Source: Paenibacillus sp. V4I3 (GTDB lineage: Bacteria > Bacillota > Bacilli > Paenibacillales > NBRC-103111). From it: a DNA stretch of 64,000 nucleotides. This document shows, piece after piece, positions 10,467-22,159 of this stretch. Every line of letters begins with the position of its first letter. The stretch's first letter is position 1. The notes under the pieces are model-generated. The model saw nothing but the letters and a program-made list of their open reading frames with translations. It was not told where the DNA came from and searched no databases. The translations under genes were made by a program, and so were the position numbers. Location: the NCBI RefSeq assembly GCF_030817215.1, contig NZ_JAUSZA010000001.1:2640501-2704500 (forward strand), given 5' to 3'.

Positions 10467-11036
10467 ATGGGGAAACCAAAGGCCCTGAAAGAATGGGCAT
10501 CGGCTGTTAAAGCATTGGAAGATGGAACGCAAATTTTTATTATGCGCAAGGGAGGAATTGTTGAGGAAACAAAAGATTTTCAAGTGGAATCCTCTGATTT
10601 CTTTCTCTATCCAACGTATGAACACCAGAGAAAAGAATTATTGAAGGAAGATTATCGCGGGGTTATCGATGAATCCCTCATAGGCTGGAGTGCAGACGAT
10701 ACACACGTAACGATTAACAGCTTTGCTCGAATGGTTGAAGATATTGAGGTCAGTGATCAAGAGCAGTTGAATAAACTGTATCCTTTTCACATTTGGACGG
10801 AAAATTTCACGGAAGAAAGATTAAAGTGGAAACGCAAAAATCCGCTTCATATCATGCTGTTAAGGGTATATACATTGGTACAACCCTTGCAAATTCCGAT
10901 CGAACAAGCCTATATAGGCTGCAAATCATGGATTGAGCTTGGAACTGATATACCGGAAGAGTCTTCCTTGGTTCCAGTCTTGAGTAATGAGGCGTTTGCT
11001 GCGATGGTTGCTGAAATTAAGCATACTTTGGCGTAA
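10467..11036 (+). CDS. DUF1802 family protein
   Basis: Soluble protein of 189 residues. The order of segments fits the DUF1802 family: KEWASAVKALEDGTQIFIMRKGGI at the start, FLYPTYEHQ near residue 50, WTENFTEERLKWK and a C-terminal half around YIGCKSWIEL. Family function is unknown; some authors note similarity to restriction-like or nucleic-acid binding folds, but nothing here shows activity. It has its own promoter and terminator. Confidence 0.75.
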   Translation: MGKPKALKEWASAVKALEDGTQIFIMRKGGIVEETKDFQVESSDFFLYPTYEHQRKELLKEDYRGVIDESLIGWSADDTHVTINSFARMVEDIEVSDQEQLNKLYPFHIWTENFTEERLKWKRKNPLHIMLLRVYTLVQPLQIPIEQAYIGCKSWIELGTDIPEESSLVPVLSNEAFAAMVAEIKHTLA

Positions 11037-11040
11037 TTAA

Positions 11041-11073
11041 AAGGTTGCATTTTCAGAAAATGACCTTCTTTTT
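11041..11073 (+). terminator. Intrinsic terminator after the DUF1802 gene
   Basis: AAGGT and CATTTT arms pair with AAAATG and ACCTT around a CAG loop, followed by CTTTTT. It separates this gene from the SUF operon. Confidence 0.75.
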
Positions 11074-11090
11074 CATGCAAATGCCCTTTC

Positions 11091-11153
11091 TTGATTTAAC
11101 ATAGTAAGTTATAATAGAATTATTCTAATGAGAATCAATGATAATCATTTGAA
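11091..11153 (+). promoter_or_regulatory. SUF operon promoter with PerR/Fur-like boxes
   Basis: TTGATT (11091-11096) and TAGAAT (11115-11120), 18 bp apart, form a promoter. A perfect palindrome TAGAAT-T-ATTCTA (11115-11127) covers the -10 box and resembles a PerR/Fur 7-1-7 site. Right behind it TGAGAATCAATGATAATCAT (from 11129) holds overlapping half-sites of Fur type (TGATAAT). Both are placed to block transcription. Control by iron or peroxide is an inference from these matches and from what is known of Fur-family sites. Confidence 0.55.
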
Positions 11154-11203
11154 ATGGTTGTCATTTATCTTGTACATTCAAACACATTATGGAGGCTTAA
11201 GAA

Positions 11204-12034
11204 ATGGCGAATTCATCAACATTTACAATAGACGGTCTAAAAGCGAACGTCGAAGGAAAGGAAATTTTGAAGGGTCTTAGCCTGGAAATCAAAGGCGGAG
11301 AAATTCATGCCATCATGGGACCAAACGGTACAGGTAAAAGTACATTGGCTTCTGCTCTGATGGGGCACCCGAAATATGAAGTAACTGAAGGTTCTGTAAC
11401 CTTAGACGGTGAAGATGTTCTAGAAATGGCTGTTGATGAGAGAGCACGTGCTGGTTTGTTCTTAGCTATGCAATATCCAAGCGAAATCACGGGCGTAACG
11501 AACGCTGACTTCTTGCGCAGCGCAATGAACGTTCGTCGCGGTGAAGGCAACGAAATTTCGTTGATTAAGTTCATTCGTCAAATGGAAGCGAAGATGAAGC
11601 AGTTAGAAATGAACCCTGAGTTCATGCACCGTTACCTGAACGAAGGCTTCTCCGGTGGTGAGAAGAAACGAAATGAAATTCTTCAAATGCTTTTGCTTGA
11701 ACCCAAATTCGTTATTTTGGATGAAATTGACTCCGGTCTTGACATCGATGCATTGCGTATCGTAGCTGAAGGTGTTAATGCTATGCGCAGCGAAGAGCGC
11801 GGCTTCTTGATCATTACGCATTACCAACGGTTGCTGAATTACGTTAAACCTGATTTTGTACATGTTATGATGCAAGGTCGTATCGTGAAATCCGGTGGTC
11901 CTGAGCTTGCAGAGCGTCTGGAAGCGGATGGTTACGATTGGATCAAAGAAGAACTCGGTATCGTGGATGAAACTGTTGGTCAAGATACGGAAGAATTCAA
12001 AGTTCCAATGAACACGCCTGGACCGAAGTACTAA
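11204..12034 (+). CDS. sufC: SufC, ATPase of the SUF Fe-S scaffold
   Basis: ATPase of the SufBCD complex, which assembles iron-sulfur clusters in the cytosol. Walker A GPNGTGKST is at residues 39-47, the signature FSGGEKKR near 150, and Walker B ending in LDEIDSGLD, the SufC-specific variant. At 276 residues it is slightly longer than the usual 250-260, due to an acidic C-terminal tail. GGAGG precedes the ATG. First gene of a five-gene operon. Confidence 0.97.
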   Translation: MANSSTFTIDGLKANVEGKEILKGLSLEIKGGEIHAIMGPNGTGKSTLASALMGHPKYEVTEGSVTLDGEDVLEMAVDERARAGLFLAMQYPSEITGVTNADFLRSAMNVRRGEGNEISLIKFIRQMEAKMKQLEMNPEFMHRYLNEGFSGGEKKRNEILQMLLLEPKFVILDEIDSGLDIDALRIVAEGVNAMRSEERGFLIITHYQRLLNYVKPDFVHVMMQGRIVKSGGPELAERLEADGYDWIKEELGIVDETVGQDTEEFKVPMNTPGPKY

Positions 12035-12045
12035 AGGAGAAGAGA

Positions 12046-12101
12046 CTTTGGTCAACGACCCAAGGTCCCAGAAAGGAGAGACTTTGATCTTCGGATCAAA
12101 G
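12046..12101 (+). other. Two tandem hairpins between sufC and sufD
   Basis: The 89-base gap holds two similar stem-loops. The first (12046-12064) has an 8-bp stem with one mismatch around AAC. The second (12082-12101) is a perfect CTTTGATC/GATCAAAG stem capped by TTCG, a very stable tetraloop. Both follow AGGAGA-type stretches, so the unit looks like a diverged duplication. There is no T-run, so they are not normal terminators; they may stabilise the sufC message or tune downstream expression. Confidence 0.7.
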
Positions 12102-12123
12102 ATCCCTATAAATGGAGGAAACC

Positions 12124-15063
<2,940 letters not shown>

Positions 15064-15123
15064 CGCAAAAGCGATGCATAGATTAGAAATTTGCTGCACA
15101 AAAATTCTAAGGAGGAATCAACC

Positions 15124-16521
15124 ATGGCTAAACAAATGCCAGATCTCGAGGATTACAAATATGGTTTTAGAGATGAGCACAAATCGATTTTTCAATCGGG
15201 TAAAGGCTTAACTCGTGAAATCGTTGAAGAAATCTCCAGAATTAAAGGCGAACCTGAGTGGATGCTTGAGTTTCGTCTGAAATCCCTGGAGCAATTTTTC
15301 AAAATGCCAATGCCACGTTGGGGCGGAAATATGGATGATCTGGATTTCGATGATATCCAGTACTATGTAAGACCGTCTGAGAAGCAAGGCAAAACGTGGG
15401 AAGAAGTTCCTACAGAAATTAAAGAAACATTCGACAAACTTGGTATTCCAGAAGCGGAACAAAAATTCTTAGCTGGTGTATCTGCTCAGTATGAATCTGA
15501 AGTTGTTTACCACAGCATGCAAAAGGAACTTGAAGACCAAGGCGTTATCTTTACGGATACGGATTCGGCTCTTCGGGAATACCCAGAGCTGTTCAGACAA
15601 TATTTCGGAACTATTATTCCACCGAGCGACAATAAATTCGCTGCGTTGAATAGTGCGGTATGGTCCGGCGGTTCGTTCATTTATGTCCCTAAAGGCGTGA
15701 AATGTGAAGTTCCTTTACAAGCGTACTTCCGTATTAACTCCGAGAACATGGGGCAATTCGAGCGTACATTGATCATTACGGATGAAGAAAGTTTTGTACA
15801 TTATGTAGAGGGCTGTACAGCTCCTATTTACAGCACAAACTCCCTTCATAGTGCGGTAGTTGAAATCGTATGTCTCAAAAACTCCCGTGCGCGTTACACA
15901 ACGATTCAAAACTGGGCACCGAACATCTACAACCTCGTTACCAAACGTGCGGTTGCAGAAGAAGGCGCTACAATGGAATGGGTCGATGGTAACATTGGAT
16001 CCAAGCTTACGATGAAGTACCCTGCTGTTGTGCTGAAAGGCCGCGGCGCTAAAGGGATGGTTCTTTCCATCGCTGTAGCTGGTAAAGGACAACACCAAGA
16101 TGCTGGCGCGAAAATGACGCATCTGGCGCCTGATACAACTTCAACGATCGTATCCAAATCGATCTCCAAGCACGGTGGTAAAGTAACGTACCGTGGTCTA
16201 GCTTCCTTTGGACGCAACTCACAAGGTTCCAAAGCGAACATCAAATGTGATACCTTGATTCTCGATAACGAGTCAACGTCAGATACGATTCCTTATAACG
16301 AAATCATGAACGACAACATTACGCTTGAGCATGAAGCAACAGTATCCAAGGTATCTGAGGACCAATTGTTCTACCTCATGAGCCGCGGTCTTACTGAGGC
16401 TGAAGCGACGCAAATGATCGTTATGGGCTTCATCGAGCCGTTCACGAAAGAACTTCCGATGGAATATGCCGTAGAAATGAATCGTCTCATTAAATTTGAG
16501 ATGGAAGGTTCCATCGGTTAA
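15124..16521 (+). CDS. sufB: SufB, Fe-S assembly scaffold subunit
   Basis: Core scaffold on which the cluster is built, with SufC and SufD. The 465-residue protein shows the conserved SufB segments [41 protein letters not shown] and the glutamate/cysteine region around ALREYPEL and NIKCDTL. AAGGAGG lies just before the ATG at 15124. Last gene of the operon, ended by a strong terminator. Confidence 0.97.
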   Translation: MAKQMPDLEDYKYGFRDEHKSIFQSGKGLTREIVEEISRIKGEPEWMLEFRLKSLEQFFKMPMPRWGGNMDDLDFDDIQYYVRPSEKQGKTWEEVPTEIKETFDKLGIPEAEQKFLAGVSAQYESEVVYHSMQKELEDQGVIFTDTDSALREYPELFRQYFGTIIPPSDNKFAALNSAVWSGGSFIYVPKGVKCEVPLQAYFRINSENMGQFERTLIITDEESFVHYVEGCTAPIYSTNSLHSAVVEIVCLKNSRARYTTIQNWAPNIYNLVTKRAVAEEGATMEWVDGNIGSKLTMKYPAVVLKGRGAKGMVLSIAVAGKGQHQDAGAKMTHLAPDTTSTIVSKSISKHGGKVTYRGLASFGRNSQGSKANIKCDTLILDNESTSDTIPYNEIMNDNITLEHEATVSKVSEDQLFYLMSRGLTEAEATQMIVMGFIEPFTKELPMEYAVEMNRLIKFEMEGSIG

Positions 16522-16537
16522 TCGATATGTACAACTT

Positions 16538-16573
16538 AAAGCGTGCCCGAGATCCTCGGGCACGCTTTTTTTA
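16538..16573 (+). terminator. Strong intrinsic terminator of the SUF operon
   Basis: AAAGCGTGCCCGAG pairs perfectly with CTCGGGCACGCTTT around ATC and runs into seven Ts. Confidence 0.95.
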
Positions 16574-16756
16574 AAGTGAATACTTGTCTAGCAAATAAGT
16601 CTCTCTGATCAGAAAACCTGCCATATCAATCACTCTTTCATTCAATATATTCCCAAGATGATCCAAGCCGTTCAAATGGCCTTTTATGCATATTTATAAG
16701 CCACTTGTCTCACTCTATAGAGGATAATTATGTGTTCCTAAAGGAGAATAGAAGCG

Positions 16757-17860
16757 ATGTGGAAAAAACTGAAAGTAGCAGCAATTGGTAGCATAGTAGT
16801 CATGATGGCAACTACAACCGCTTGTGGGAGGAATAATGTCAGACCCAATAATGCAGCACCAACGCAGAATCCTACCGCACAGTCAGGAACAGGCAATATG
16901 CAGTCTCAAAGCTTGTCACAAGCAGGACAAGGAACGACATTAGGTAATGATGACGCTGTTGTACCCATTAAAGTGATTAACAATGTAAATTATGTAGCTG
17001 CACGTGAACTCATCCAAACCCTAAAGTTCCAGTCAAACTGGGAAGAAGGAAATCAGAAGCTGTTAATTGGCGATAATGACGCAAACTTCGAAGTGACGAT
17101 GAATTCGACGAAAGCCATGAAAGATGGTGCAGAAATCCGAGTTAGCCAACCCTTTATCAAGGAAGGTGATTCGGCTTACTTGCCAGTCTCCGCTTTGGCA
17201 GATTTGTTTCAAGAAGATATGTCATATGAAGTACAGAATGGCCAATTGTTGATTCATGCTGCTCCGGTTGCTCCAATTGAGCGTGAAGATGACACTGACC
17301 CCCGCGGTAACACAGCGGAGCTTGAGTTTGGCGATGATCCAACGGATCCTTTCAAAGGTGAAGGTACGGGAGCGAACCCGGCATCAATGCTACAGGATGA
17401 GGATGACCTTGAGGTGTGGTCACCTAATAATCATGAAGAAGTAATTCCGGTTCTAAAGAACATTGATATTAATTCAATGATTAACAAAGGCAAGCAATAT
17501 TTAGGTGTGAAATATTTATTCGGCACAGGACCTTATCCGCAAACAGGAAAATTTGATTGCTCGACATTTACTCAATATGTTTTTGGAAAATATGGTGTAA
17601 AGCTACCAAGGCTTGCTCGTCAACAAGCGGCGCAAGGAAATTTGGTTAGCCGAAAGTCCTTACGCAAAGGTGATTTGATGTTTTTCTATGTACCAGGTCG
17701 ATTCAAAACCAATAAAACAATTGGACATGTTGGTATTTATATAGGCAACATGCAAATGCTTCATGCTTCACCTAAACCAAAGGATGGCGTTCAGATTACT
17801 AATATCAATAAAGCGTATTGGAAATCAACGTTTCTACGAGCAAAACGTGTAGCTTATTAG
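16757..17860 (+). CDS. NlpC/P60 peptidoglycan hydrolase lipoprotein
   Basis: Predicted gamma-D-glutamyl-diamino-acid endopeptidase anchored outside the cell. The signal ends in a lipobox with cysteine 23 (TTACG). A Gln/Asn/Pro-rich linker follows, then a domain like the copper-amine-oxidase N-terminal (stalk) repeat common in Paenibacillus surface proteins (VNYVAARELIQTLKFQ... YLPVSALADLF), an acidic linker, and from about residue 240 the NlpC/P60 domain with catalytic cysteine in KFDCSTFTQYVF and histidines in GHVGIYIGN and LHASP. The 367-residue protein stands alone, with terminators on both sides. Confidence 0.9.
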   Translation: MWKKLKVAAIGSIVVMMATTTACGRNNVRPNNAAPTQNPTAQSGTGNMQSQSLSQAGQGTTLGNDDAVVPIKVINNVNYVAARELIQTLKFQSNWEEGNQKLLIGDNDANFEVTMNSTKAMKDGAEIRVSQPFIKEGDSAYLPVSALADLFQEDMSYEVQNGQLLIHAAPVAPIEREDDTDPRGNTAELEFGDDPTDPFKGEGTGANPASMLQDEDDLEVWSPNNHEEVIPVLKNIDINSMINKGKQYLGVKYLFGTGPYPQTGKFDCSTFTQYVFGKYGVKLPRLARQQAAQGNLVSRKSLRKGDLMFFYVPGRFKTNKTIGHVGIYIGNMQMLHASPKPKDGVQITNINKAYWKSTFLRAKRVAY

Positions 17861-17866
17861 TCCGTT

Positions 17867-17902
17867 GAAGTCTATCCTTAGGGGTAGACTTCTTTTATTT
17901 TT
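17867..17902 (+). terminator. Intrinsic terminator
   Basis: GAAGTCTA pairs with TAGACTTC, with extra C-G pairs near a TTA loop, then a T-rich tail. Confidence 0.8.
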
Positions 17903-17975
17903 CATTGAACTGAAACAAAAGTTCTGTTCGTGCGTTTTATCTAGTATGAAGTCTTGAATGGAGGAAGATGAAACG

Positions 17976-18197
17976 ATGAATATTACGCTCTTCGAAAAAT
18001 TAGTGGACGGACAACTGCAAAAAATTAGTGAACGCCCATGGGATGAACAACTCATTCAGGCCTTAAATGTAGCTAACTTTGTTCTTATTGGCGGTAAGGA
18101 ATATGAAATGATCGAAGGAAGACTGAACTTAGATCTTAATGTTTTTGAGCTTTTGTTGGTTACAGTAGGCTCAGAAGGGGGAGGGAAAAGGCAGTGA
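17976..18197 (+). CDS. Small hypothetical protein, first gene of the envelope operon
   Basis: 73 residues, soluble, start MNITLFEKLVDGQLQKISERPW; no known motif. The ATG at 17976 lies 11 bases after TGGAGG; the in-frame ATG at 17958 overlaps that site. The stop overlaps the next gene's GTG (GTGA), so it belongs to the operon with the Ser-rich secreted protein, the ATP-grasp enzyme and the DUF350 protein. I do not recognise its family. Confidence 0.65.
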   Translation: MNITLFEKLVDGQLQKISERPWDEQLIQALNVANFVLIGGKEYEMIEGRLNLDLNVFELLLVTVGSEGGGKRQ

Positions 18198-18832
18198 AAC
18201 GACCGCTTAAAGTGCTTTCAACCTCTATAGGCATCATGCTCGTTAGTCATTTGCTGCTGCTATCAGCGCATGCCGCGGAGTCTCCTAACCCGAGTGCTGC
18301 TGGAGCAGGATCATCTAAGCTGGTTGAATGGTCTTCAGAAGACGTCAAAGCTTATTACGACCCTTCAGTTGACTGGAGTTTGCCCGTGCCTGTGCTATCG
18401 GATAATAAAACGACGTCGCCTTCTCCGTCTCCTACGCCTGTAGCAGGGGGGAGCTCAACGGGCTCAGGAGGAAGTACAACCCCAATCATTGTGAATCAGG
18501 TATCCGGTGGTGGTGGTTTTGGCTGGGATGATCTATTACTGTACCATTTGATCTTTAATACGGTAAGTCCTTACTCATCGAGTAGTTGGGGAAGCAATCA
18601 CCGCTCCTATCATTATCGTTCCAATACACCATATGTGACGAAAACCTATCAACCGAGTTCGTTCTCGAATCGATCCACAACGAAGACACCAACAACCTCA
18701 AGTGGAACTGGCACGTTTACATCCAATAATAAGTCATCGTCAAGTACCAAATCAACCTCAACCTCTTCCGGTAGTATTGGCGGTAAATCAAGTGGTTTCA
18801 GCTCTTCGTCAAGCTCCAGTTCAGGAGGTTAA
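18194..18832 (+). CDS. Secreted Ser/Gly/Thr-rich low-complexity protein
   Basis: A signal peptide (residues 1-28, cleavage near AHAAE) precedes about 185 residues dominated by Ser, Gly, Thr and Pro, ending in a long run of serines and two glycines. The middle has an aromatic and aliphatic island (GGGFGWDDLLLYHLIFNTV) and a Tyr/His-rich segment. The layout recalls E. coli YgiB/YjfM-like secreted partners that are encoded with YgiC/YjfC-type ATP-grasp enzymes, but sequence similarity cannot be claimed. GTG start overlapping the previous stop. It is probably exported to the wall or envelope. Confidence 0.6.
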   Translation: MKRPLKVLSTSIGIMLVSHLLLLSAHAAESPNPSAAGAGSSKLVEWSSEDVKAYYDPSVDWSLPVPVLSDNKTTSPSPSPTPVAGGSSTGSGGSTTPIIVNQVSGGGGFGWDDLLLYHLIFNTVSPYSSSSWGSNHRSYHYRSNTPYVTKTYQPSSFSNRSTTKTPTTSSGTGTFTSNNKSSSSTKSTSTSSGSIGGKSSGFSSSSSSSSGG

Positions 18833-18837
18833 TTTCT

Positions 18838-20034
18838 GTGATATATGAAGTCATAGGAACACCTTCTGCCGACAGAGATCATAGGGTGCTGCAGCTGGCG
18901 AGCCTTGGTTTTACATGGGCAGATATGGAAGATGAAGCGTACTGGATTGACCAACTTGTGGTCATGCAGCGACATGCATACGTAGAACTTATTAATGCAG
19001 CTGGAGTTTTGTGGCGCGTGTTTGATAAGACGGTTCGTTATGTAAAAGGGAAGAGGGATTTATATGAGCTCTTATCTATTCCTGAAGTGCTGTGGGATGG
19101 GTTAGATCGGCTCGAGCCCGATGCCGCGGGCTTCATTAGTCGATATGCAAGATTTGATTTTACCGTGAATCAGCAAGGTGAAATTAAGCTTTTAGAGCTG
19201 AACGCAGATACACCTACGGGGTATGTAGAAGCAGCGATCGCTACACCCTGGTTATGTGATCAAATGGGAATAGAATCACCGAACCGTGCTATGAAAGAAC
19301 TAATCCGCTCAGCGTGGGAGATCGAAGCGCCTGACTTTGCTGCCTGCATCGCATATGGAAAGCATGTTGAAGATACAGGAACCATAGATGCACTTGTAGC
19401 GCATAGCGGAAGAAGGGTGACCTGTGTCGATTGCTTGGATTTATGGATCGACGAAGGCGTCGTTAAGGTCGGAGAGAACCAAATCATCAGCAAAATGTTT
19501 GCGCTATATCCGAAGGAGTGGATGGGCATTGATGATGGAGGAGAGGCCTTCTCCTATGCGATTGAAGAACAACTCATACAACTTTTCAATCCATTGCACG
19601 CGGTCATCTTGCAGTCTAAAGGGTTGCAAGCCATCATATGGGGCTTGCATGAGGAAGGCGCAGTATTGTTCACCTCAGATGAACATGAGGCAATAAGGAC
19701 CTATATGCTGCCTACTTATATGACGCCTGATCTTACAGGTGATTACGTGTCCAAATCCATGTTCGGTAGAGAAGGCGGCTCGGTTGAGTTATATAACACG
19801 CAGGGTGAATTAGAGGTCAAAGATGAAGTTGGCTTTGATACGAGTGTGTTTTTCAAACGTGTGTATCAGCAGCGAGCCGATTTGCCCGAGCTAACTTTTG
19901 CTCATGGAAATAAACATTTATTAACAGGTCTCTTTGTCCTTAATGGAACACCGTGTGGATTATTAGGTAGAGCGGGTGGGATGATTACAGGAAATGCTAG
20001 TCAATTTGTAGCGATAGGAGTGAAAGAGTCTTGA
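18838..20034 (+). CDS. Glutathionylspermidine-synthase-like ATP-grasp protein
   Basis: Cytosolic peptide-ligase-type enzyme of the Gsp_synth C-terminal domain family, as E. coli YgiC and YjfC. Recognisable segments: EAYWIDQLVVMQRHAYVELI, ARFDFTVNQQGEIKLLELNADTPTGYVEA (ATP-grasp acidic residues), a YVSKSMFGREGGSVELYN glycine-rich loop, and FVLNGTPCGLLGRAGGMITGNASQF at the end. The family lacks the amidase half of true glutathionylspermidine synthase, and its substrate is unknown. GTG start behind GGAGG that lies in the end of the previous gene. The conserved pairing with a low-complexity secreted protein and a DUF350 membrane protein suggests joint modification of envelope material. Confidence 0.8.
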   Translation: MIYEVIGTPSADRDHRVLQLASLGFTWADMEDEAYWIDQLVVMQRHAYVELINAAGVLWRVFDKTVRYVKGKRDLYELLSIPEVLWDGLDRLEPDAAGFISRYARFDFTVNQQGEIKLLELNADTPTGYVEAAIATPWLCDQMGIESPNRAMKELIRSAWEIEAPDFAACIAYGKHVEDTGTIDALVAHSGRRVTCVDCLDLWIDEGVVKVGENQIISKMFALYPKEWMGIDDGGEAFSYAIEEQLIQLFNPLHAVILQSKGLQAIIWGLHEEGAVLFTSDEHEAIRTYMLPTYMTPDLTGDYVSKSMFGREGGSVELYNTQGELEVKDEVGFDTSVFFKRVYQQRADLPELTFAHGNKHLLTGLFVLNGTPCGLLGRAGGMITGNASQFVAIGVKES

Positions 20035-20678
20035 AACAAGGACGATTTTGGCTAATGGCAGCGGGCTTCGTTGTATGCATCCTAATCATTTGGGGCATTA
20101 GCAGTGCTTTTCATAAGAAGCCAGCTGTCCTGAGTAAGGCGACGGTGGGAAGTCCGGCAAGCACAAGCGATAGGAATGGTGAAGTACCGTGGGATTACCA
20201 AGTACAGCAGGCAAAAGTAGGGGATTTATTGGATGGAGATATGGTTCTGCTGCCGAATAATGAACGGATTTCAAACGATCAAAATTTTGCTACAGGGGAC
20301 CAAGTGTGGGTACTGAGCTATATGCAGGCAACAATGAAAACGGATAATCAAGGAAAGAACGATGTGACACTTTCGCAATGGAAGCCAATTAAGACATTTA
20401 AAACGAAAGAAGAAGCTGAAAAAGATTTGGCGGAGTTAAAAATAGAAATAAAGACGGATGTGAAATTAGTTGGGGTTTACAAAACGGAGCAGGATGGCAA
20501 ATTCCGCTATTTCGCGGTTACTGATCTACCAACAGGACAGAAAGTGAAGCAGCCCATTCCTGAGGAACGCTATGTAAGCTTTAAAAACAAGAAGGAAGTA
20601 CAGGTTATTCTAGAGGAAGTACACGATTACAGCAATTTTGATCAATCCATGGCGAAATTTCGGGGGTGGGCAGAATGA
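20031..20678 (+). CDS. Membrane-anchored hypothetical protein of the envelope operon
   Basis: 215 residues with an N-terminal membrane anchor (residues 6-26) and an extracellular domain rich in charged residues and beta-type sequence. TTG start in a TTGA overlap with the ATP-grasp gene and ATGA overlap with the next gene, so it is tightly coupled. No known motif recognised. Its location makes it a candidate partner of the DUF350 protein or of the secreted Ser-rich protein. Confidence 0.6.
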   Translation: MKQGRFWLMAAGFVVCILIIWGISSAFHKKPAVLSKATVGSPASTSDRNGEVPWDYQVQQAKVGDLLDGDMVLLPNNERISNDQNFATGDQVWVLSYMQATMKTDNQGKNDVTLSQWKPIKTFKTKEEAEKDLAELKIEIKTDVKLVGVYKTEQDGKFRYFAVTDLPTGQKVKQPIPEERYVSFKNKKEVQVILEEVHDYSNFDQSMAKFRGWAE

Positions 20679-21064
20679 TTGTTTTGGATATTGTAATTAG
20701 TTTATTTGTGATTGTGCTGCTGCAATTCGCAGGTATGTATGTGTTTAGTTTAATGACGCCCTACCGCGATATGGAGGAAATAAACAACGGCAATGTAGCT
20801 GTCGGTATTACCATGGGTGGTAAATTTGTAGCTACGGCGATTGTTTTAGCTATTGCAGCTTACACAAATTCATCGATTTGGCATATGAGCTTATGGTTCG
20901 CGGTAGGGTATGTATGTTTGGTTGCTACGTATTGGATCTTTGATTGGCTTACACCTGGTGTGAAGCTATCTGATCAACTAAAGCAAGGGAATGTAGCGGT
21001 TGGCACGCTGCTAGCTGCTGTCTATATTGGAATCGCAATTGCAGTTAGCAGTCTTATTATTTAA
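20675..21064 (+). CDS. DUF350 membrane protein (YjfL-like)
   Basis: 129 residues forming four predicted membrane helices in two repeats, each repeat containing the family motif NNGNVAVGITMGG / KQGNVAVGTLLAA. This repeat is the hallmark of DUF350 (E. coli YjfL). Function is unknown; in many genomes it is encoded with Gsp_synth ATP-grasp and secreted partners, as here. The ATG at 20675 overlaps the previous stop. Last gene of the operon, meeting a convergent HD-GYP gene with no gap. Confidence 0.8.
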   Translation: MIVLDIVISLFVIVLLQFAGMYVFSLMTPYRDMEEINNGNVAVGITMGGKFVATAIVLAIAAYTNSSIWHMSLWFAVGYVCLVATYWIFDWLTPGVKLSDQLKQGNVAVGTLLAAVYIGIAIAVSSLII

Positions 21065-22114
21065 TTAGATCGCGATTTTCGTTATTTCTACGTCGCCAAG
21101 CAGTGATAGATCCAAGAATTGATTATTAATGTTAATGAGCGGTCGGAAGATATCAGTTGGATTTGTCATGACGATCGTACCGACGCGTCCGTCACTGAGT
21201 GACACTTTCTTACCGATAAAATTAGGAATCATGTTGCGGATAAATACTTGCGTTATTTTCGGATCAAGCTGACCAAAACTCATGCGGTGCAGTTCCTTTA
21301 GTACGATCAAAAGATCACGTTTTTGCTGGTAAACCCGGTTGCAGATCATAGCACTGTAAACGTCTGCAACCGAAATTATAAGTGAGTACGAATGGATTTC
21401 TGTACTTTTTTTGCGTAAAGGATAGCCTGTACCATCCATACGTTCATGGTGCTCTAGAGCAACGAGAGCAAGGGTATTGTCATTAAAGGATTTTTTGATG
21501 ATATCATAACCATATATCGTATGTTTCTGAATTTCATTGTACTCATCGTTGGTTAGCTTTGCAGGCTTATGTAGAATGTCCGAATGGATTTTGCTTTTAC
21601 CAATATCGTGGAGATAGCCTGCTTTTCCAACATGAAGGGCTTCCTTCTCGCTTTTATTCATCCACTTGGCAATATAGTAGGATAACATACCTACTTGCAC
21701 ACTGTGTTGGTACGTATAATCATCGTTGCTGTTCAAAGAAAGCAGTAACGAAACAACGTCTTTCTCTTCTTGAAAGCTTTCTATCATCGGATTGAAAGCG
21801 GATTCTATAAGTTCATTATCAATAGATTCCCCGTTTTCGACGGCAGCAAATAAATCTTTTATACCGGTGATTGCATCGTTAAAAGAGTGTAATTGCTTGC
21901 TATTTGCTTGGCGGACTGTTGGCTCTTCAAGCTCATTTACGGCTTCATTCCCTCTAGGGTGTATGTCTACATACTCTACACTGTGGCGATTGAGCATCAA
22001 AATATCTCCCGCATCGACGACAGTGCCTGATGAAAGAAGATGAAGTCCTACCATATTGTAGGAATCAGAAATAAGTTTATCACCAACAATAAGTTGAAGT
22101 ACATGTATACGCAT
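21065..22114 (-). CDS. HD-GYP domain protein (putative c-di-GMP phosphodiesterase) 1
   Basis: The C-terminal 200 residues form an HD-GYP domain: histidine HSVQVGMLSYY, the HD pair in YLHDIGKSKI, HTIYGYDII, ALEHHERMDGTGYP (the GYP signature) and VADVYSAMI. The N-terminal 130 residues are an unknown domain. HD-GYP proteins usually hydrolyse c-di-GMP to GMP; metal ligands appear intact, so activity is likely. AGGAGAGGAGC precedes the ATG. A second HD-GYP gene lies at 27120. Confidence 0.88.
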   Translation of the reverse strand: MRIHVLQLIVGDKLISDSYNMVGLHLLSSGTVVDAGDILMLNRHSVEYVDIHPRGNEAVNELEEPTVRQANSKQLHSFNDAITGIKDLFAAVENGESIDNELIESAFNPMIESFQEEKDVVSLLLSLNSNDDYTYQHSVQVGMLSYYIAKWMNKSEKEALHVGKAGYLHDIGKSKIHSDILHKPAKLTNDEYNEIQKHTIYGYDIIKKSFNDNTLALVALEHHERMDGTGYPLRKKSTEIHSYSLIISVADVYSAMICNRVYQQKRDLLIVLKELHRMSFGQLDPKITQVFIRNMIPNFIGKKVSLSDGRVGTIVMTNPTDIFRPLININNQFLDLSLLGDVEITKIAI

Positions 22115-22159
22115 AGAAGCTCCTCTCCTAGTCCTATAATCCGTAGGTATATAGTTATA

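Noticed and set aside
10200..10625. 141-codon minus-strand frame
   Set aside because: No ribosome binding site, no recognisable protein pattern, and it overlaps the well-supported DUF1802 gene.
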